DNA of 64,000 nt from Lachnospiraceae bacterium (GCA_015057425.1 SVEL01000007.1:62001-126000), one strand, 5' to 3'; counted from the stretch's first letter, positions 18,255 to 29,396 are shown. Numbers and translations are program-made. Notes: generated from the sequence alone by a model not told the origin.

Positions 18255-20174
18255 TTATTTTGCTTTTTTATGAACATTTCTGATGGTTTTCTTCTTTGCC
18301 TGCGGTTTTTTCTCAGATTTATTTATATTCTTACCTGAGTTTGCAGATTGTTTTCCGTAAATTGCCGGTTTGCCTGACACTTTAGGACGGATAAGACATT
18401 TTTTGTCATATCCTATCAAATCCGTTCTTCCGGCTTTTGTAAGAGCCTCGTATACAAGGTCATAATTTTTAGGATTTCTGTATTGGATTAATGCTCTCTG
18501 CATAGCTTTTTCATGGGGATTAACAGGAACATAAACCTTTTCCATAGTACGAGGGTCATACCCTGTATAATACATACATGTGGAAATTGTAGATGGTGTA
18601 GGATAAAAATCCTGAACCTGTTCCGGCATATATCCTAAGTCTCTTAAGTATTCAGCCAAAATAATGGCATCATCAAGCGTTGAACCCGGATGAGACGACA
18701 TAAGATAAGGTACTACAAACTGTTTTAATCCTTTTTCTTCATTTAATCGCTTGTACTTTTTGATAAATCTTTCATATACGTCGTTAGAAGGCTTGCCCAT
18801 AAGTTTTAAAACATTGTCTGAAACATGTTCAGGTGCAACCTTTAACTGACCGCTTATGTGATGCTCTACAAGTTCTTTGAAAAATGTATCATCCTTGTCT
18901 TCCAAAAGATAATCAAAACGTATTCCCGAACGTACAAAAACTTTCTTGACATTTGGCAAAGCTCTAAGCTTTCTAAGAAGTTTAACATAGTCACTATGGT
19001 CTGCATAAAGATTTTTACAAGGCTTTGGAAACAGGCACTGCTTGTTGACACATACTCCTTTTGTCTTCTGCTTTTCGCAAGATGTGTGTCTGAAATTAGC
19101 TGTAGGACCGCCTACATCATGTATATATCCTTTAAAATCCTTGTCCCATATAAGCTTTTCGGCCTCTCTTATAATAGATTCGTGACTTCGGGTCTGAATC
19201 ATTCTTCCCTGGTGGAATGTTAATGCACAGAAACTACAGCCACCGAAACATCCGCGATTACTTACAAGGCTGAACTTTACTTCTGTTATGGCAGGAACGC
19301 CGCCATCCTTTTCGTAAACAGGATGATAATTTCGCATATACGGAAGAGAATATACTCTGTCCATTTCCTGCTCTGTAAGCGGCATGGAAGGCGGATTTTG
19401 AACAACGTATAAATTGTCATTATACTGCTCTACAAGTGTTTTGGCAGTAAAAGGATCAGTATTGCAATATTGTGTATAGAAACTTTCAGCAAAAGTCTTT
19501 TTATCAGACTTAATGTCATCAAAAGATGGCAGTTTAATATAGTCATATACACTTTCGAGATTTTTTGTTTTATATACAGAGCCTTTAATATAAGTCAGGT
19601 CTTTAATATCAATTCCGCTGCTTAATCCGTCAGCCACTTCAACTATTGAATGTTCACCCATTCCATAAAGTAATAAATCCGCTCCCGAATCGATAAGAAC
19701 AGAATGTTTAACTTTATTTGACCAATAGTCATAGTGTCCCAGTCGTCTGAGACTTGCTTCTATTCCACCGATAATAATAGGAACATCCTTATATGTCTGT
19801 CTGATAAGATTACAATATACCGTAGTTGCATAATCAGGTCTTTTGCCCATAACTCCGCCGGGAGTAAATGCATCATTGGAACGTCTTTTCTTTGAAACAG
19901 AATAATGATTTACCATGGAATCCATATTTCCTGACATAACAAGAAAGCCGAGTCGCGGCTTTCCGAGAATGGTAATACTTTCTTTGTCCTTCCAGTCCGG
20001 CTGTGAAATGATACCTACTGAGTATCCGTAACTTTCTAATACTCTGCTGATAATAGCATGTCCAAATGACGGATGATCAACATAAGCATCCCCTATAACA
20101 TAAACAAAGTCCAGTGTTTCGATGTTTCTTTCTATTAAATCTTCTTTACAAATTGGTAAAAATTGGTTATTCAT
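18255..20174 (-). CDS. YgiQ-family radical SAM protein
   Basis: [40 protein letters not shown]. Confidence 0.94.
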   Translation of the reverse strand: MNNQFLPICKEDLIERNIETLDFVYVIGDAYVDHPSFGHAIISRVLESYGYSVGIISQPDWKDKESITILGKPRLGFLVMSGNMDSMVNHYSVSKKRRSNDAFTPGGVMGKRPDYATTVYCNLIRQTYKDVPIIIGGIEASLRRLGHYDYWSNKVKHSVLIDSGADLLLYGMGEHSIVEVADGLSSGIDIKDLTYIKGSVYKTKNLESVYDYIKLPSFDDIKSDKKTFAESFYTQYCNTDPFTAKTLVEQYNDNLYVVQNPPSMPLTEQEMDRVYSLPYMRNYHPVYEKDGGVPAITEVKFSLVSNRGCFGGCSFCALTFHQGRMIQTRSHESIIREAEKLIWDKDFKGYIHDVGGPTANFRHTSCEKQKTKGVCVNKQCLFPKPCKNLYADHSDYVKLLRKLRALPNVKKVFVRSGIRFDYLLEDKDDTFFKELVEHHISGQLKVAPEHVSDNVLKLMGKPSNDVYERFIKKYKRLNEEKGLKQFVVPYLMSSHPGSTLDDAIILAEYLRDLGYMPEQVQDFYPTPSTISTCMYYTGYDPRTMEKVYVPVNPHEKAMQRALIQYRNPKNYDLVYEALTKAGRTDLIGYDKKCLIRPKVSGKPAIYGKQSANSGKNINKSEKKPQAKKKTIRNVHKKAK

Positions 20175-20840
20175 CTAATCTCCGTTATTTAAAATCTGAA
20201 AATAATCATTTATATAATAATCAGATATTTCTATTTTTTCATCTTTATAATGGCTTGAATACATATCATCAACGGCAACCACTGTCATTCCGGCATTTTT
20301 TCCTGCCATAATCCCGTGAGGTATATCTTCAAATACAATGCAATCATCTGAACATACATCAACGAGCTCTGCAGCTTTAAGATAAATATCCGGTGCAGGC
20401 TTACCTTTGCTGACTTCACAGGCTGTTATAACTGCATCAAACATATTCTTTATATTTAACGATTCAAGTGCTGTATCGGTTAACACTCTTGAATTACTTG
20501 TTGCAATTGCTGTCTTTATATTATTTTCTTTCAAATAACACAAAAACTCAAATGCTCCCGGTTTCATGGACACCCTGTTCTTGTAAATATCTAATGCCAT
20601 GTTATTCCAGTCATTTTTTATTATTTCAGGATCATCCTTTATATCGAATCTGTCTTTAAAATAAAGGGCTGTTTCGTGAAAACTTTTACCTTCAATTTCT
20701 GACTGCAGATTATCGGGAATATCTATACCGAATCTGCCGAGGTATTCTATGTCTATGGCCTTCCACATCCACATGGAATCAATTAGAGTTCCGTCTAAAT
20801 CAAACAAAACTGCTTTTTTGTTACGTAATAATTCTTTCAT
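20175..20840 (-). CDS. HAD-family phosphatase (beta-phosphoglucomutase-like)
   Basis: AVLFDLDGTLIDSMWMW, GKPAPDIYLKAAE, CIVFEDIPHGIMAGKNAGM. Confidence 0.92.
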   Translation of the reverse strand: MKELLRNKKAVLFDLDGTLIDSMWMWKAIDIEYLGRFGIDIPDNLQSEIEGKSFHETALYFKDRFDIKDDPEIIKNDWNNMALDIYKNRVSMKPGAFEFLCYLKENNIKTAIATSNSRVLTDTALESLNIKNMFDAVITACEVSKGKPAPDIYLKAAELVDVCSDDCIVFEDIPHGIMAGKNAGMTVVAVDDMYSSHYKDEKIEISDYYINDYFQILNNGD

Positions 20841-21547
20841 GATTTTAATCTATTAATTTCATCATCCGACAATGCTCTGAACTCACCTAAAGCTAAGTCG
20901 TCATCTAATTTTAAACTTCCCATGGAAATTCTCTTTAAGTAGATAACTTCTGCACCAAAAGCTTTATACATTCGCTTGACCTGATGAAATCTTCCTTCTG
21001 TTATTGATATATATGTTTCAAATTTATTATCATTTGCATATGTTACTTTTGCAGGTAACGTAGGTTTATCATCACCTATGTCAACACCGGTTTCCAATCC
21101 ATCAATTATTTCTGAAGTTATAGGTATGTCGGTGCGGACAAAATATGTCTTTTCCACATGTTTTTTGGGGCTGAGTAAATTATGTGATAATTCACCGTCG
21201 TTGGTTATAAGCAATAATCCTTCCGTATCCTTATCAAGTCTGCCTACAGGAAATAATCCTTTGATTTTGACATCATTTAAATAATCAAGAACTGTTTTAT
21301 CAATTTTGTCTGTTGTTGCAGTAACACAACCGGCAGGTTTGTTAAGCATAAAATATACGAATTCGTTATAATTTACAGGGATATTTTCTACATATACTTT
21401 TTGACTTTCAGTATCAATTTTATAATCGGTTGACATAATAACATTATCGTCTACTCTAACTTTCCCTTTTTTTATTAGCACCTTAACCTGGCTTCTTGTA
21501 CCGATTCCTGAATCGGCCAAAAACTTATCCAATCTTAACAATCCCAT
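20837..21547 (-). CDS. rsuA: RsuA-family 16S rRNA pseudouridine synthase
   Basis: S4 domain LRLDKFLADSGIGTRSQVK; GRLDKDTEGLLLITNDG; 4-nt overlap with the downstream HAD gene. Confidence 0.92.
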   Translation of the reverse strand: MGLLRLDKFLADSGIGTRSQVKVLIKKGKVRVDDNVIMSTDYKIDTESQKVYVENIPVNYNEFVYFMLNKPAGCVTATTDKIDKTVLDYLNDVKIKGLFPVGRLDKDTEGLLLITNDGELSHNLLSPKKHVEKTYFVRTDIPITSEIIDGLETGVDIGDDKPTLPAKVTYANDNKFETYISITEGRFHQVKRMYKAFGAEVIYLKRISMGSLKLDDDLALGEFRALSDDEINRLKS

Positions 21548-21548
21548 A

Positions 21549-22343
21549 TTACTGAGCCCTGTATCCTTCTGCAATAATATCTAATTCTTTACTGAATCTT
21601 TCAAGTTTTTCTAAATCATCAGTTTTATATACCCTAAAAAATTCATCTTGAATTTTAACAATTTCACGCTTATTTGCTATTGAGTAAAGATTTTGAATAG
21701 TATTTAAAATATCGGCAATTATATTTGCTTTTATCTGGAAGCTATTCTGTGCGTCTGCTATTTCTTCACGAATTTCGGACATCTGTTCATCCAATGTAAT
21801 TATGGCATCTGCGGCATTTGAAAGCTTTTTCCTTACGTGCGGAGGAATATTGTGCTTATACTTATATTGCAGAGAATGCTCAACTGTAGCCCAAAAATTC
21901 ATGGCAAGTGTTCTTATCTGTATTTCAACTTTAACCTTTTTAGGACCTGAAAGCATTTGAACTTCATATAATGCTATTAAATGATAACTTCTGTAACCGC
22001 TCTCTTTTTGGTTGGTAATATAATCCTTTTCTTGAATTATTTCAAAATCAGAACGGTTTTTAATCATATCTACAACCTTATATATATCTTCAACAAATTG
22101 ACATATAATACGTATTCCTGCAATGTCTTCAATATTATTTTCTATATCATCAACACTTGTACCCTTTTTCTGACACTTTTCAAGAATACTTGAAATCTTT
22201 TTAACACGGCCATTTACCTGTTCAATAGGTGAATATGTACCGAAATTTCTATGTTCTGATATTATTCCGTTAAATTTTAATGTTATTTCAGATACTGCCA
22301 TCTGGTAAGGGAGCAATATCTCCTTCCATAATTGTATATCCAT
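21549..22343 (-). CDS. small alarmone synthetase / GTP pyrophosphokinase family (RelQ/YjbM-like)
   Basis: IEDIAGIRIICQFVEDIYKVVDMI, GYRSYHLIALY, VEIQIRTLAMNFWATVEHSLQYK. Confidence 0.92.
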   Translation of the reverse strand: MDIQLWKEILLPYQMAVSEITLKFNGIISEHRNFGTYSPIEQVNGRVKKISSILEKCQKKGTSVDDIENNIEDIAGIRIICQFVEDIYKVVDMIKNRSDFEIIQEKDYITNQKESGYRSYHLIALYEVQMLSGPKKVKVEIQIRTLAMNFWATVEHSLQYKYKHNIPPHVRKKLSNAADAIITLDEQMSEIREEIADAQNSFQIKANIIADILNTIQNLYSIANKREIVKIQDEFFRVYKTDDLEKLERFSKELDIIAEGYRAQ

Positions 22344-22363
22344 ATTAAAATCCTTTCGTCATT

Positions 22364-24430
22364 TTATTTCCAATATAATTCGATTATATCACTGTCATGA
22401 ACAGGTGTCATAAAGTCGCATTTCTGACCGTTAACTGTCATAACAAGTTCTGTTCCGCCTGCTTTATGTGTGTCAAACGGATAAAAATCGAGAATATCTA
22501 CAAAAATATATGCAGGCTTGCCTGATAATATGACTGCAGCTTTATTTACAATAACTATTACGTCCTTTGCACCTGTAGGTTTTACCGTCGCATTATCTTC
22601 GGATGTTTCCGTTTCGTCTGCACCCGTTTCGGTGATACCATCTTCCGGCTCATTGTTATTTGGCTCAGCAGTATAATTTGATACCTTCTTAGGTGCAAAA
22701 GACACTTCGAATCGTTCGTAAATCTTTGTTTCAGGTAATGCAGGCGCATTATTAACAGTTATATCTACAGTATCTATTGCAATATCCATAAATGCCATTA
22801 ATTCGGCAACTGTATAGTAATTAAGGATTTCGACTTCATCACCTGACTGGATTTCATGGCTTTCAGATACGTGTTCTTTGTTGACCATTGCAAATTTAGG
22901 ACAAACAATGTTATTAGCATTAATTGTCAAAGTAAGGCTCTGCTTAAATTCCGGAAGACTACCTATGTTCATCTTGGCATCGCTGCCGGCAGTTGATTCC
23001 TTAATGACAATATTATCATTTTTAATAATCTTTGCTCCAAGATTAACTTCTTCACCGTTAATGGTTATAACTGCAGGCTCGCCAACTTCGCCGCGTACCA
23101 TTCTTTCAACACCGTTAACTTTAAATACAAGTTCTTTTCCTCTGCGTGGGAATAACCCTTCATTAGGAAAACCTATCTGCATTGCTGCATCTACAACGGT
23201 AAGTTTATCATTATCGTATAATTTAATTCTTTCATCATTTACGTTGACAAAGATAAAATTATTGTGTTTTGCATAATAATTAAGACATATACCTATAGGC
23301 GTAACAAGAAGCGGATCCTTTTTAATAGTCTTATCTTCAAATACAACACTTCCGAGTACCTCTTCACCCCTGAGGGCAACTCTTTCGTTGGCAAGGCCAA
23401 GATTTTCTGCCAATGAATTTGTAAAACCATATGCTTTGCCGCCACCGCCTACAACAAATACGGCACTTACGCTTTTGCCACCATTTAATTCAATGATTTT
23501 ATCAGCTATTTCTCTTGTCATCATAGAAACCGTATCTTTATACAATTCTCTGGCTTCTGCCTGAAGAAGCTTATGGGACATGCCCATAATATCTTTATAT
23601 GATACAGATTTATTTTTTAATGATGCAATCTTTATCTTTTCGCCTGTTTTAAAATCAACAAGACACTGTCTTGCTATATTTTCCGTTATTTCATCACCGG
23701 CATGCGGAATCATACCGTAAGCAATGATACTGCCGTCTTTTGTGATGGAAATATCGCTTGTACCTGCACCGACATCCACAAGGGCAATATTAAGAAGTCT
23801 GAATTGTTCAGGTATTGCAATATTAATAGCTGCAATTGGTTCCAAAGTAAGATTTACTACTGACAATCCTGCAAGGTTAATTGCATTGTAAAGTCCGTCA
23901 ACAACATCGTTAGGAAGAAATGTTGCAAGTACATCAGCAGAAATCTTTTTACCGCGATGACCTTCAAGAACGTTCATAATATAGTCGTTAAGGTAGTATT
24001 TTATAACGCTGTAACCTACACAGTAATATTCAACGTCAGGGTCTTCTTTTCTTATGATTTCATAAGCTTTTTCCACGCCCAGCATTTCAAGGTTATATAC
24101 TTCGTCACTTGTTATGGAGTTGTCGTCATTTCTTACATAATCAGCTCTGACATTGTATGTTTTGAGAACACGGCCGGCAGCTGCAATACAAACTTCAGAA
24201 AGAGTTATATCCAATTGCTTTTCAAGTTCTTTCTTTACAAATCTTATGGTTTCGGCAACCTTTTCGATGTCATGAATCTGACCGTCTATCATTGCACGTG
24301 TATCATGTTCTTTTACGCAATGTGCAATGACATTAAATTTATTGTTACTCATATACCCCACAGAGCCGACAATACTTCTGGTACCGATATCAAGTCCAAA
24401 TACAATTGTGTTTCCGCTTTTGTCTGTCAT
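22364..24430 (-). CDS. FtsA/PilM-like actin-fold ATPase with long C-terminal extension
   Basis: IVFGLDIGTRSIVGSVG, LVDVGAGTSDISITKDG, VFVVGGGGKAYGFTNSLAENLG; 688 aa. Confidence 0.85.
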   Translation of the reverse strand: MTDKSGNTIVFGLDIGTRSIVGSVGYMSNNKFNVIAHCVKEHDTRAMIDGQIHDIEKVAETIRFVKKELEKQLDITLSEVCIAAAGRVLKTYNVRADYVRNDDNSITSDEVYNLEMLGVEKAYEIIRKEDPDVEYYCVGYSVIKYYLNDYIMNVLEGHRGKKISADVLATFLPNDVVDGLYNAINLAGLSVVNLTLEPIAAINIAIPEQFRLLNIALVDVGAGTSDISITKDGSIIAYGMIPHAGDEITENIARQCLVDFKTGEKIKIASLKNKSVSYKDIMGMSHKLLQAEARELYKDTVSMMTREIADKIIELNGGKSVSAVFVVGGGGKAYGFTNSLAENLGLANERVALRGEEVLGSVVFEDKTIKKDPLLVTPIGICLNYYAKHNNFIFVNVNDERIKLYDNDKLTVVDAAMQIGFPNEGLFPRRGKELVFKVNGVERMVRGEVGEPAVITINGEEVNLGAKIIKNDNIVIKESTAGSDAKMNIGSLPEFKQSLTLTINANNIVCPKFAMVNKEHVSESHEIQSGDEVEILNYYTVAELMAFMDIAIDTVDITVNNAPALPETKIYERFEVSFAPKKVSNYTAEPNNNEPEDGITETGADETETSEDNATVKPTGAKDVIVIVNKAAVILSGKPAYIFVDILDFYPFDTHKAGGTELVMTVNGQKCDFMTPVHDSDIIELYWK

Positions 24431-24433
24431 AGT

Positions 24434-25048
24434 CTAATCTTCCTTTGCCAAATTTTTTAATGCAAAATCAATTTGCTCTTTTGTATTTTCAATGCTTTTA
24501 TCGTTATCAATAATAACATTACATCTTTTTCTTAAAATCTCATCGGATAACTGATTTGAAACTATTTCATCAAACCTTTCCCGACTCATATTTCTTGTTC
24601 GGTTTACCCTTTCAAATCTTGTTTCAATGTCAGAATATATATACCATATACTATCACACATTTTGTCGTAATTATCGTTAAGCAAAAGTGCTGATTCGAT
24701 AAAAATCAAAGGCGATTTATGATTCTTAGTGATTTCATCAATTTGACATATTATATATTTCTTAACATTTGGATGAATAATCGAATTTAACAATGCAAGT
24801 TTATCAGGCTGATTAAACACAATATCTGCAAGGATTTTTCTGTTGACAGTCTCATCATCATTTAATACATCCCTTCCGAAATTTGTGATAATGTCCTGAT
24901 ACGCCAGTCCGCCGGGATTCATGACAACATGTCCCGCTTTGTCTGTTTCAAGAATAAATGCCTGATATTCTGTTTTTAGTATATTCATCACCGTAGACTT
25001 GCCGGCTCCTATTCCACCGGTTATGCCTATTACAAGATTGTTTTTCAT
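24434..25048 (-). CDS. coaE: dephospho-CoA kinase
   Basis: MKNNLVIGITGGIGAGKSTVMNIL P-loop; start codon overlaps the polA stop. Confidence 0.95.
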   Translation of the reverse strand: MKNNLVIGITGGIGAGKSTVMNILKTEYQAFILETDKAGHVVMNPGGLAYQDIITNFGRDVLNDDETVNRKILADIVFNQPDKLALLNSIIHPNVKKYIICQIDEITKNHKSPLIFIESALLLNDNYDKMCDSIWYIYSDIETRFERVNRTRNMSRERFDEIVSNQLSDEILRKRCNVIIDNDKSIENTKEQIDFALKNLAKED

Positions 25049-27720
25049 CAATGTGCCTCCAGCCAATCGTTTCCGAAGTTTATGCCGACATTAAGTTTTA
25101 CGCTTAAATCAGCAGCATTTTCCATTTCTGTTTTTACAAGCTTCATAACTTCTTCAACTTCATTGTTTGGTGCTTCTATAAGAAGTTCATCATGAACCTG
25201 CAATACTATACGTGAGTTAAAATTACCGTCTCTAAGAGCTTTTGCAACTTTTATCATGGCAATTTTCATAATATCTGCAGCAGTTCCTTGAATAGGCGAA
25301 TTCATGGCAATTCGTTCGCCAAAACTTCTCTGCATAAAGTTACTTGATGATAATTCGGGAATAGGTCTTTTTCTGCCGTAAAGAGTCGTAACATAACCTT
25401 TCTTCTTTGCATCATCAACCATTGCATCAAGAAACTTTTTAACGCCGCCATAAGTTTCAAAATATTGCTTTATATACATATCCGCTTCTTTACGTGAAAT
25501 ACTTAAATCCTGGCTTAATCCAAACGAACTGATGCCGTATACAATACCAAAATTAACGGCTTTAGCATTGCTTCTCTGCTGTTCTGTAACCTGTTCAAAA
25601 GGAGTTTTAAAAACTTTTGATGCGGTAATTCTGTGAATGTCCTGTTCGCTGTTATAAGCTTCTATAAGATTGGCATCTTCTGACATATGTGCAAGAATCC
25701 TAAGCTCAATCTGCGAATAATCGGCATCAATAAATTTGTGGTTTTCTTTAGGTACAAATACCTGACGCATTCTTTTTCCGATTTCCATACGGATAGGAAT
25801 GTTTTGTAAGTTTGGATCCGTACTGCTTATTCTTCCTGTTGCGGTAATTGTCTGATTAAATGTTCCGTGTATTCTTCCGTCTTCGGATATAAAATTATCC
25901 AAACCGTCTGCGTACGTAGATTTAAGCTTTGTTAACTGACGGTATTCCAGGATTTCATTTACTATCGGATAATCTGTAGCAAGCTTGTTTAATACATCGG
26001 CAGATGTGGAATATCCTGTCTTTGTTTTCTTTACGCCCGGAATTTTAAGCTTGTCAAAAAGTATTTCTCCTAACTGTTTCGGAGAATTAATGTTAAACTC
26101 TTCGCCAATTTCTTTGTAGATATGTTCTCTTACTATATCGATTTTTTGACCTAACATTGTGCCGTATTCTTTCAAAGCACTTCTGTTAACAAGAACTCCT
26201 TCGTTTTCCATTTCATTTAAAGCAAATGCCAATGGAATTTCCATATCCATATATAATTCATACATATTTTCAGTTTTAAGACGGTTAATAATGTTCTCAA
26301 AGCTTTTAAAATATATATAAACTTCATCTGCCAGGGTTTTATCATCGGTATCAGATAAGGCTGTGACTTCGCCAAGATAATCTCTTGCAATATCATCTGC
26401 CTTATAGGAATCTTTTAAAGGATTAATCAGATATGCTCCGATTCCTACATCGTAAACAGTGATTTTGTCGGCGTAATATCTGTCTGAAAAATCAAAAACC
26501 TTAAGCAGGGCCTTTATATCGGCAGTGACTATTTCTTTTGATGCTTTTATTAAACCGATAACTGCTCCATACAGTTTGTCATAATCCAATTCATCAGAAG
26601 TTTTTAATACATAAACTTTTTCACCATTGGTTACAGAAACAAGAAGACTGCATGTAACTTCTCCACCGGTTGTTGACATATTAAGGAAATCAAAAGAAAG
26701 CTGACTTTCTTTTGATTTTACAACTTCTTTTTTTGCCATCACACAGAGAGTTTTTGAACCGGATAAATAATTTATCGCATCATTAAGACCTTTTTCGCTG
26801 TCTGCAAAGGTTGTAATATCTTTTGTATCTATTGTAGCGGCACTTTTATTGACCGCATCATCAAATTTTTTAAGAATTGACTTAAACTCTAACTGTTGCA
26901 TCAATGAAAATGCATTTTCGTTAAACATATCATTTATAATGCATTCATCTATACTACATTCAACAGGTGCATTTGTTTCAATTGTAGCAAGAACTTTGCT
27001 TAATTTTGCATTTTCATAATCTGCTACAAGTAACTCGCCTGCACGTTTTGGCTTTATATCTGCTGCGTTTTCGTAAGCATTTTCGATACTTCCGAAAGTG
27101 CCTATAATTGCAGCGGCTGTTTTCTCACCTATATTTCTTACACCCGGAATATTGTCGGATGTATCGCCCATAAGGGCTTTCATATCTATAAATTCTTTTG
27201 GTGTAACACCGTAAAGAGCTTTTACGTCTTCATCAAAATAATTTTCTATTTCAGTTGTTCCTTTTTTTGTTTTAGGAATTCTAATCATAACCCTGGCCGT
27301 AGCAAGCTGTAATAAATCCCTGTCACCTGATATGATTCGGACATCTACATCGCTTTTTTCGCTTATATTTGCCATTGTTCCCAAGATGTCATCAGCTTCA
27401 TATCCCGGAAGTTCTAAAATCTTAACGTTCATAGATTTTAAGACATCTTTAATAACAGGAACCTGTTCGTGAAGCTCCTGCGGCATCGGCTTTCTCGTTC
27501 CTTTATATCCGTCATACATCTTATGTCTGAATGTAGGTACTTTTAAATCAAATGCAACTGCCAAATAATCCGGCTGTTCTTCGTCAAGAATTCTAAACAT
27601 AATATTTAAAAAGCCGTAAATAGCATTTGTATGCATTCCTTTTGAGTTGGTCAAATCAGGAACACCATAAAAAGCCCTGTTAAGTATACTGTGTCCATCT
27701 ATTAAAACTATCTTTTTCAT
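25048..27720 (-). CDS. polA: DNA polymerase I
   Basis: 5' nuclease N-terminus (IDGHSILNRAFYGVPDLTNSKG), DADYSQIELRILAHMS, QVHDELLIEAP. Confidence 0.98.
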   Translation of the reverse strand: MKKIVLIDGHSILNRAFYGVPDLTNSKGMHTNAIYGFLNIMFRILDEEQPDYLAVAFDLKVPTFRHKMYDGYKGTRKPMPQELHEQVPVIKDVLKSMNVKILELPGYEADDILGTMANISEKSDVDVRIISGDRDLLQLATARVMIRIPKTKKGTTEIENYFDEDVKALYGVTPKEFIDMKALMGDTSDNIPGVRNIGEKTAAAIIGTFGSIENAYENAADIKPKRAGELLVADYENAKLSKVLATIETNAPVECSIDECIINDMFNENAFSLMQQLEFKSILKKFDDAVNKSAATIDTKDITTFADSEKGLNDAINYLSGSKTLCVMAKKEVVKSKESQLSFDFLNMSTTGGEVTCSLLVSVTNGEKVYVLKTSDELDYDKLYGAVIGLIKASKEIVTADIKALLKVFDFSDRYYADKITVYDVGIGAYLINPLKDSYKADDIARDYLGEVTALSDTDDKTLADEVYIYFKSFENIINRLKTENMYELYMDMEIPLAFALNEMENEGVLVNRSALKEYGTMLGQKIDIVREHIYKEIGEEFNINSPKQLGEILFDKLKIPGVKKTKTGYSTSADVLNKLATDYPIVNEILEYRQLTKLKSTYADGLDNFISEDGRIHGTFNQTITATGRISSTDPNLQNIPIRMEIGKRMRQVFVPKENHKFIDADYSQIELRILAHMSEDANLIEAYNSEQDIHRITASKVFKTPFEQVTEQQRSNAKAVNFGIVYGISSFGLSQDLSISRKEADMYIKQYFETYGGVKKFLDAMVDDAKKKGYVTTLYGRKRPIPELSSSNFMQRSFGERIAMNSPIQGTAADIMKIAMIKVAKALRDGNFNSRIVLQVHDELLIEAPNNEVEEVMKLVKTEMENAADLSVKLNVGINFGNDWLEAH

Positions 27721-27738
27721 AATAAAATCTCCGTCCGG

Positions 27739-28065
27739 TTATGTCATGATAAATACAAAATAAACAAAAGTAACTATTGTTGTAAAAAGAGATATAAAAG
27801 TAAACAATGTACTTATATACTTGAAACGCATTTCTCTATAAATAATCTCTTCATTCTCGGCAATAAAATTCTTAAGCATCGAATCATAGTTATAATTATT
27901 ACCATCATTATCATTTACAATTTTCTCTACAAGAAAAAGTATTTCCAATTCTTCACGGCAATCATCACACCTGTTCAGATGAATAAGAAAATCTTTTAAT
28001 TCATCTGTATCCATGTCGTTATTTATGAACTTTTTTATACTTTGATTAAACTTTACACAATTCAT
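27739..28065 (-). CDS. small membrane protein with zf-HC2 (anti-sigma-factor-like) zinc finger
   Basis: HLNRCDDC (HxxxCxxC) in N-terminal domain and one C-terminal TM helix. Confidence 0.65.
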   Translation of the reverse strand: MNCVKFNQSIKKFINNDMDTDELKDFLIHLNRCDDCREELEILFLVEKIVNDNDGNNYNYDSMLKNFIAENEEIIYREMRFKYISTLFTFISLFTTIVTFVYFVFIMT

Positions 28066-28198
28066 ATATCTTTCTACCAGGCTTCTTATAAAAGATTATT
28101 GATTTTGTTAAAAATTCCGGTATCGGAATATCTAAAATCCCACCTATATATCATACACTTTTTTTTGCTTTTTTGCAATTTTTTATTACAAAAAACAG

Positions 28199-28227
28199 TT
28201 GCAACCGTAAAAAAAATATGATAATAT
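28199..28227 (+). promoter_or_regulatory. tRNA-Leu promoter
   Basis: TTGCAA, 17-nt spacer, TAATAT. Confidence 0.65.
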
Positions 28228-28250
28228 TATTTTCGCTTGAAATTTTATAT

Positions 28251-28334
28251 GCCGGTGTGATGGAATTGGCAGACGTAGTGGACTCAAAATCCACCGGTGG
28301 CGACACCGTGCCGGTTCGAGTCCGGCCACCGGCA
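28251..28334 (+). tRNA. tRNA-Leu (anticodon CAA)
   Basis: Acceptor GCCGGTG/CACCGGC, anticodon arm GTGGA-CTCAAAA-TCCAC, class II variable arm, T arm GCCGG-TTCGAGT-CCGGC; CCA not encoded. Confidence 0.97.
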
Positions 28335-28340
28335 CTACTA

Positions 28341-28378
28341 AAAAAAGCTCTCTCAACTTTTGTTGAGGGAGCTTTTTT
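28341..28378 (+). terminator. Rho-independent terminator after tRNA-Leu
   Basis: AAGCTCTCTCAAC-TTTT-GTTGAGGGAGCTT then T-run. Confidence 0.9.
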
Positions 28379-28381
28379 AGC

Positions 28382-28753
28382 TTATAAACTTGAAAAAATT
28401 GCAATAACAGCGGCAAAACCATAAATGCCTATAAAGAACACAATAAAAAACAGGTAAAATAATAATAATGCCCCATAAATTGCTGTCATCACAATACCTT
28501 GAATTTTGCCTACCATGCCAAGTATCTTGGCAGCTATTCTTTTACCACCGGCTTTCAAACCATTTTCAGCCGCATACGCATCTGCTTCTTCGATTATTTT
28601 TAAACTTTTAATACCTGTAAAAATAGCTATAATTGATGCTATTGGAAAGTTTGACATAATAGCTGCCGCAAGTGCTTTGCTAAAAGCTGCATCTATATAC
28701 TGTTCTAACTTTTTTGTTGCAGGTAATTCAATTTCATAATTATTCTGTTCCAT
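28382..28753 (-). CDS. hypothetical membrane protein
   Basis: Two hydrophobic segments; convergent with tRNA-Leu. Confidence 0.6.
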   Translation of the reverse strand: MEQNNYEIELPATKKLEQYIDAAFSKALAAAIMSNFPIASIIAIFTGIKSLKIIEEADAYAAENGLKAGGKRIAAKILGMVGKIQGIVMTAIYGALLLFYLFFIVFFIGIYGFAAVIAIFSSL

Positions 28754-29396
28754 AATTCTCTCCATTCTTCTGTTTCTTTCTTTCGGTCATTGAGTATACA
28801 CATCCGCAGTAATCCTGACGATATAAACCATATTCTTTTGACAATTCCACGGAACGTTTATAACCGTTTTTCTTTTTAAAATCTGATATAAGGTAATTTA
28901 CACCATATTTTTCACCAAGCTCAACTCCTATATCATTAAGTCTTTTAGCATCCTTTAAAGGACTTATGGATAATGTGGTTGTATAATAATCGAACCCTGA
29001 CTCAGATGCTTTAACAGCCGCCTCTTCAAGTCGTAGCCTGTAACATACAGTACACCTTTTACCGCCTTCTTTTTCGTTTTCAAGTCCGCGTATCCTGCTG
29101 TAAAATCTTTCAGGTTCATAATCTGTTCCGACAAATTCAATCGGATACTTTGTATTCAGAGCATTTATAAGCTTTTTCTGCTCCTCTATTCTGTACAAAT
29201 ATTCAGATTTCGGAAAAATATTGGGATTATAATATAATACTGTTATATAAAAATATTCTGACAAATATTCCAATACATAACTGCTGCAAGGTGCACAACA
29301 GCTGTGAATCAGAAGTTTTTTAGGTCCGTCAAGACCATCTAATGTCTTATCGAGTACTTTTTGATAATTTATATTATTCAAGAAATATCCCTCCAT
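28740..29396 (-). CDS. queH: epoxyqueuosine reductase QueH
   Basis: LLIHSCCAPCSSYVLEYL, RFYSRIRGLENEKEGGKRCTVCYRLRLEEAA, YRQDYCGCVYS. Confidence 0.95.
   Translation of the reverse strand: MEGYFLNNINYQKVLDKTLDGLDGPKKLLIHSCCAPCSSYVLEYLSEYFYITVLYYNPNIFPKSEYLYRIEEQKKLINALNTKYPIEFVGTDYEPERFYSRIRGLENEKEGGKRCTVCYRLRLEEAAVKASESGFDYYTTTLSISPLKDAKRLNDIGVELGEKYGVNYLISDFKKKNGYKRSVELSKEYGLYRQDYCGCVYSMTERKKQKNGENYGTE

Noticed and set aside
28186-28422. 78-aa minus-strand ORF containing VAGLEPARCRHRWILSPLRLPIPSHR
   Set aside because: Antisense translation of tRNA-Leu; a well-known class of spurious ORF. The same applies to the + ORF 28173-28424, which reads through the tRNA.
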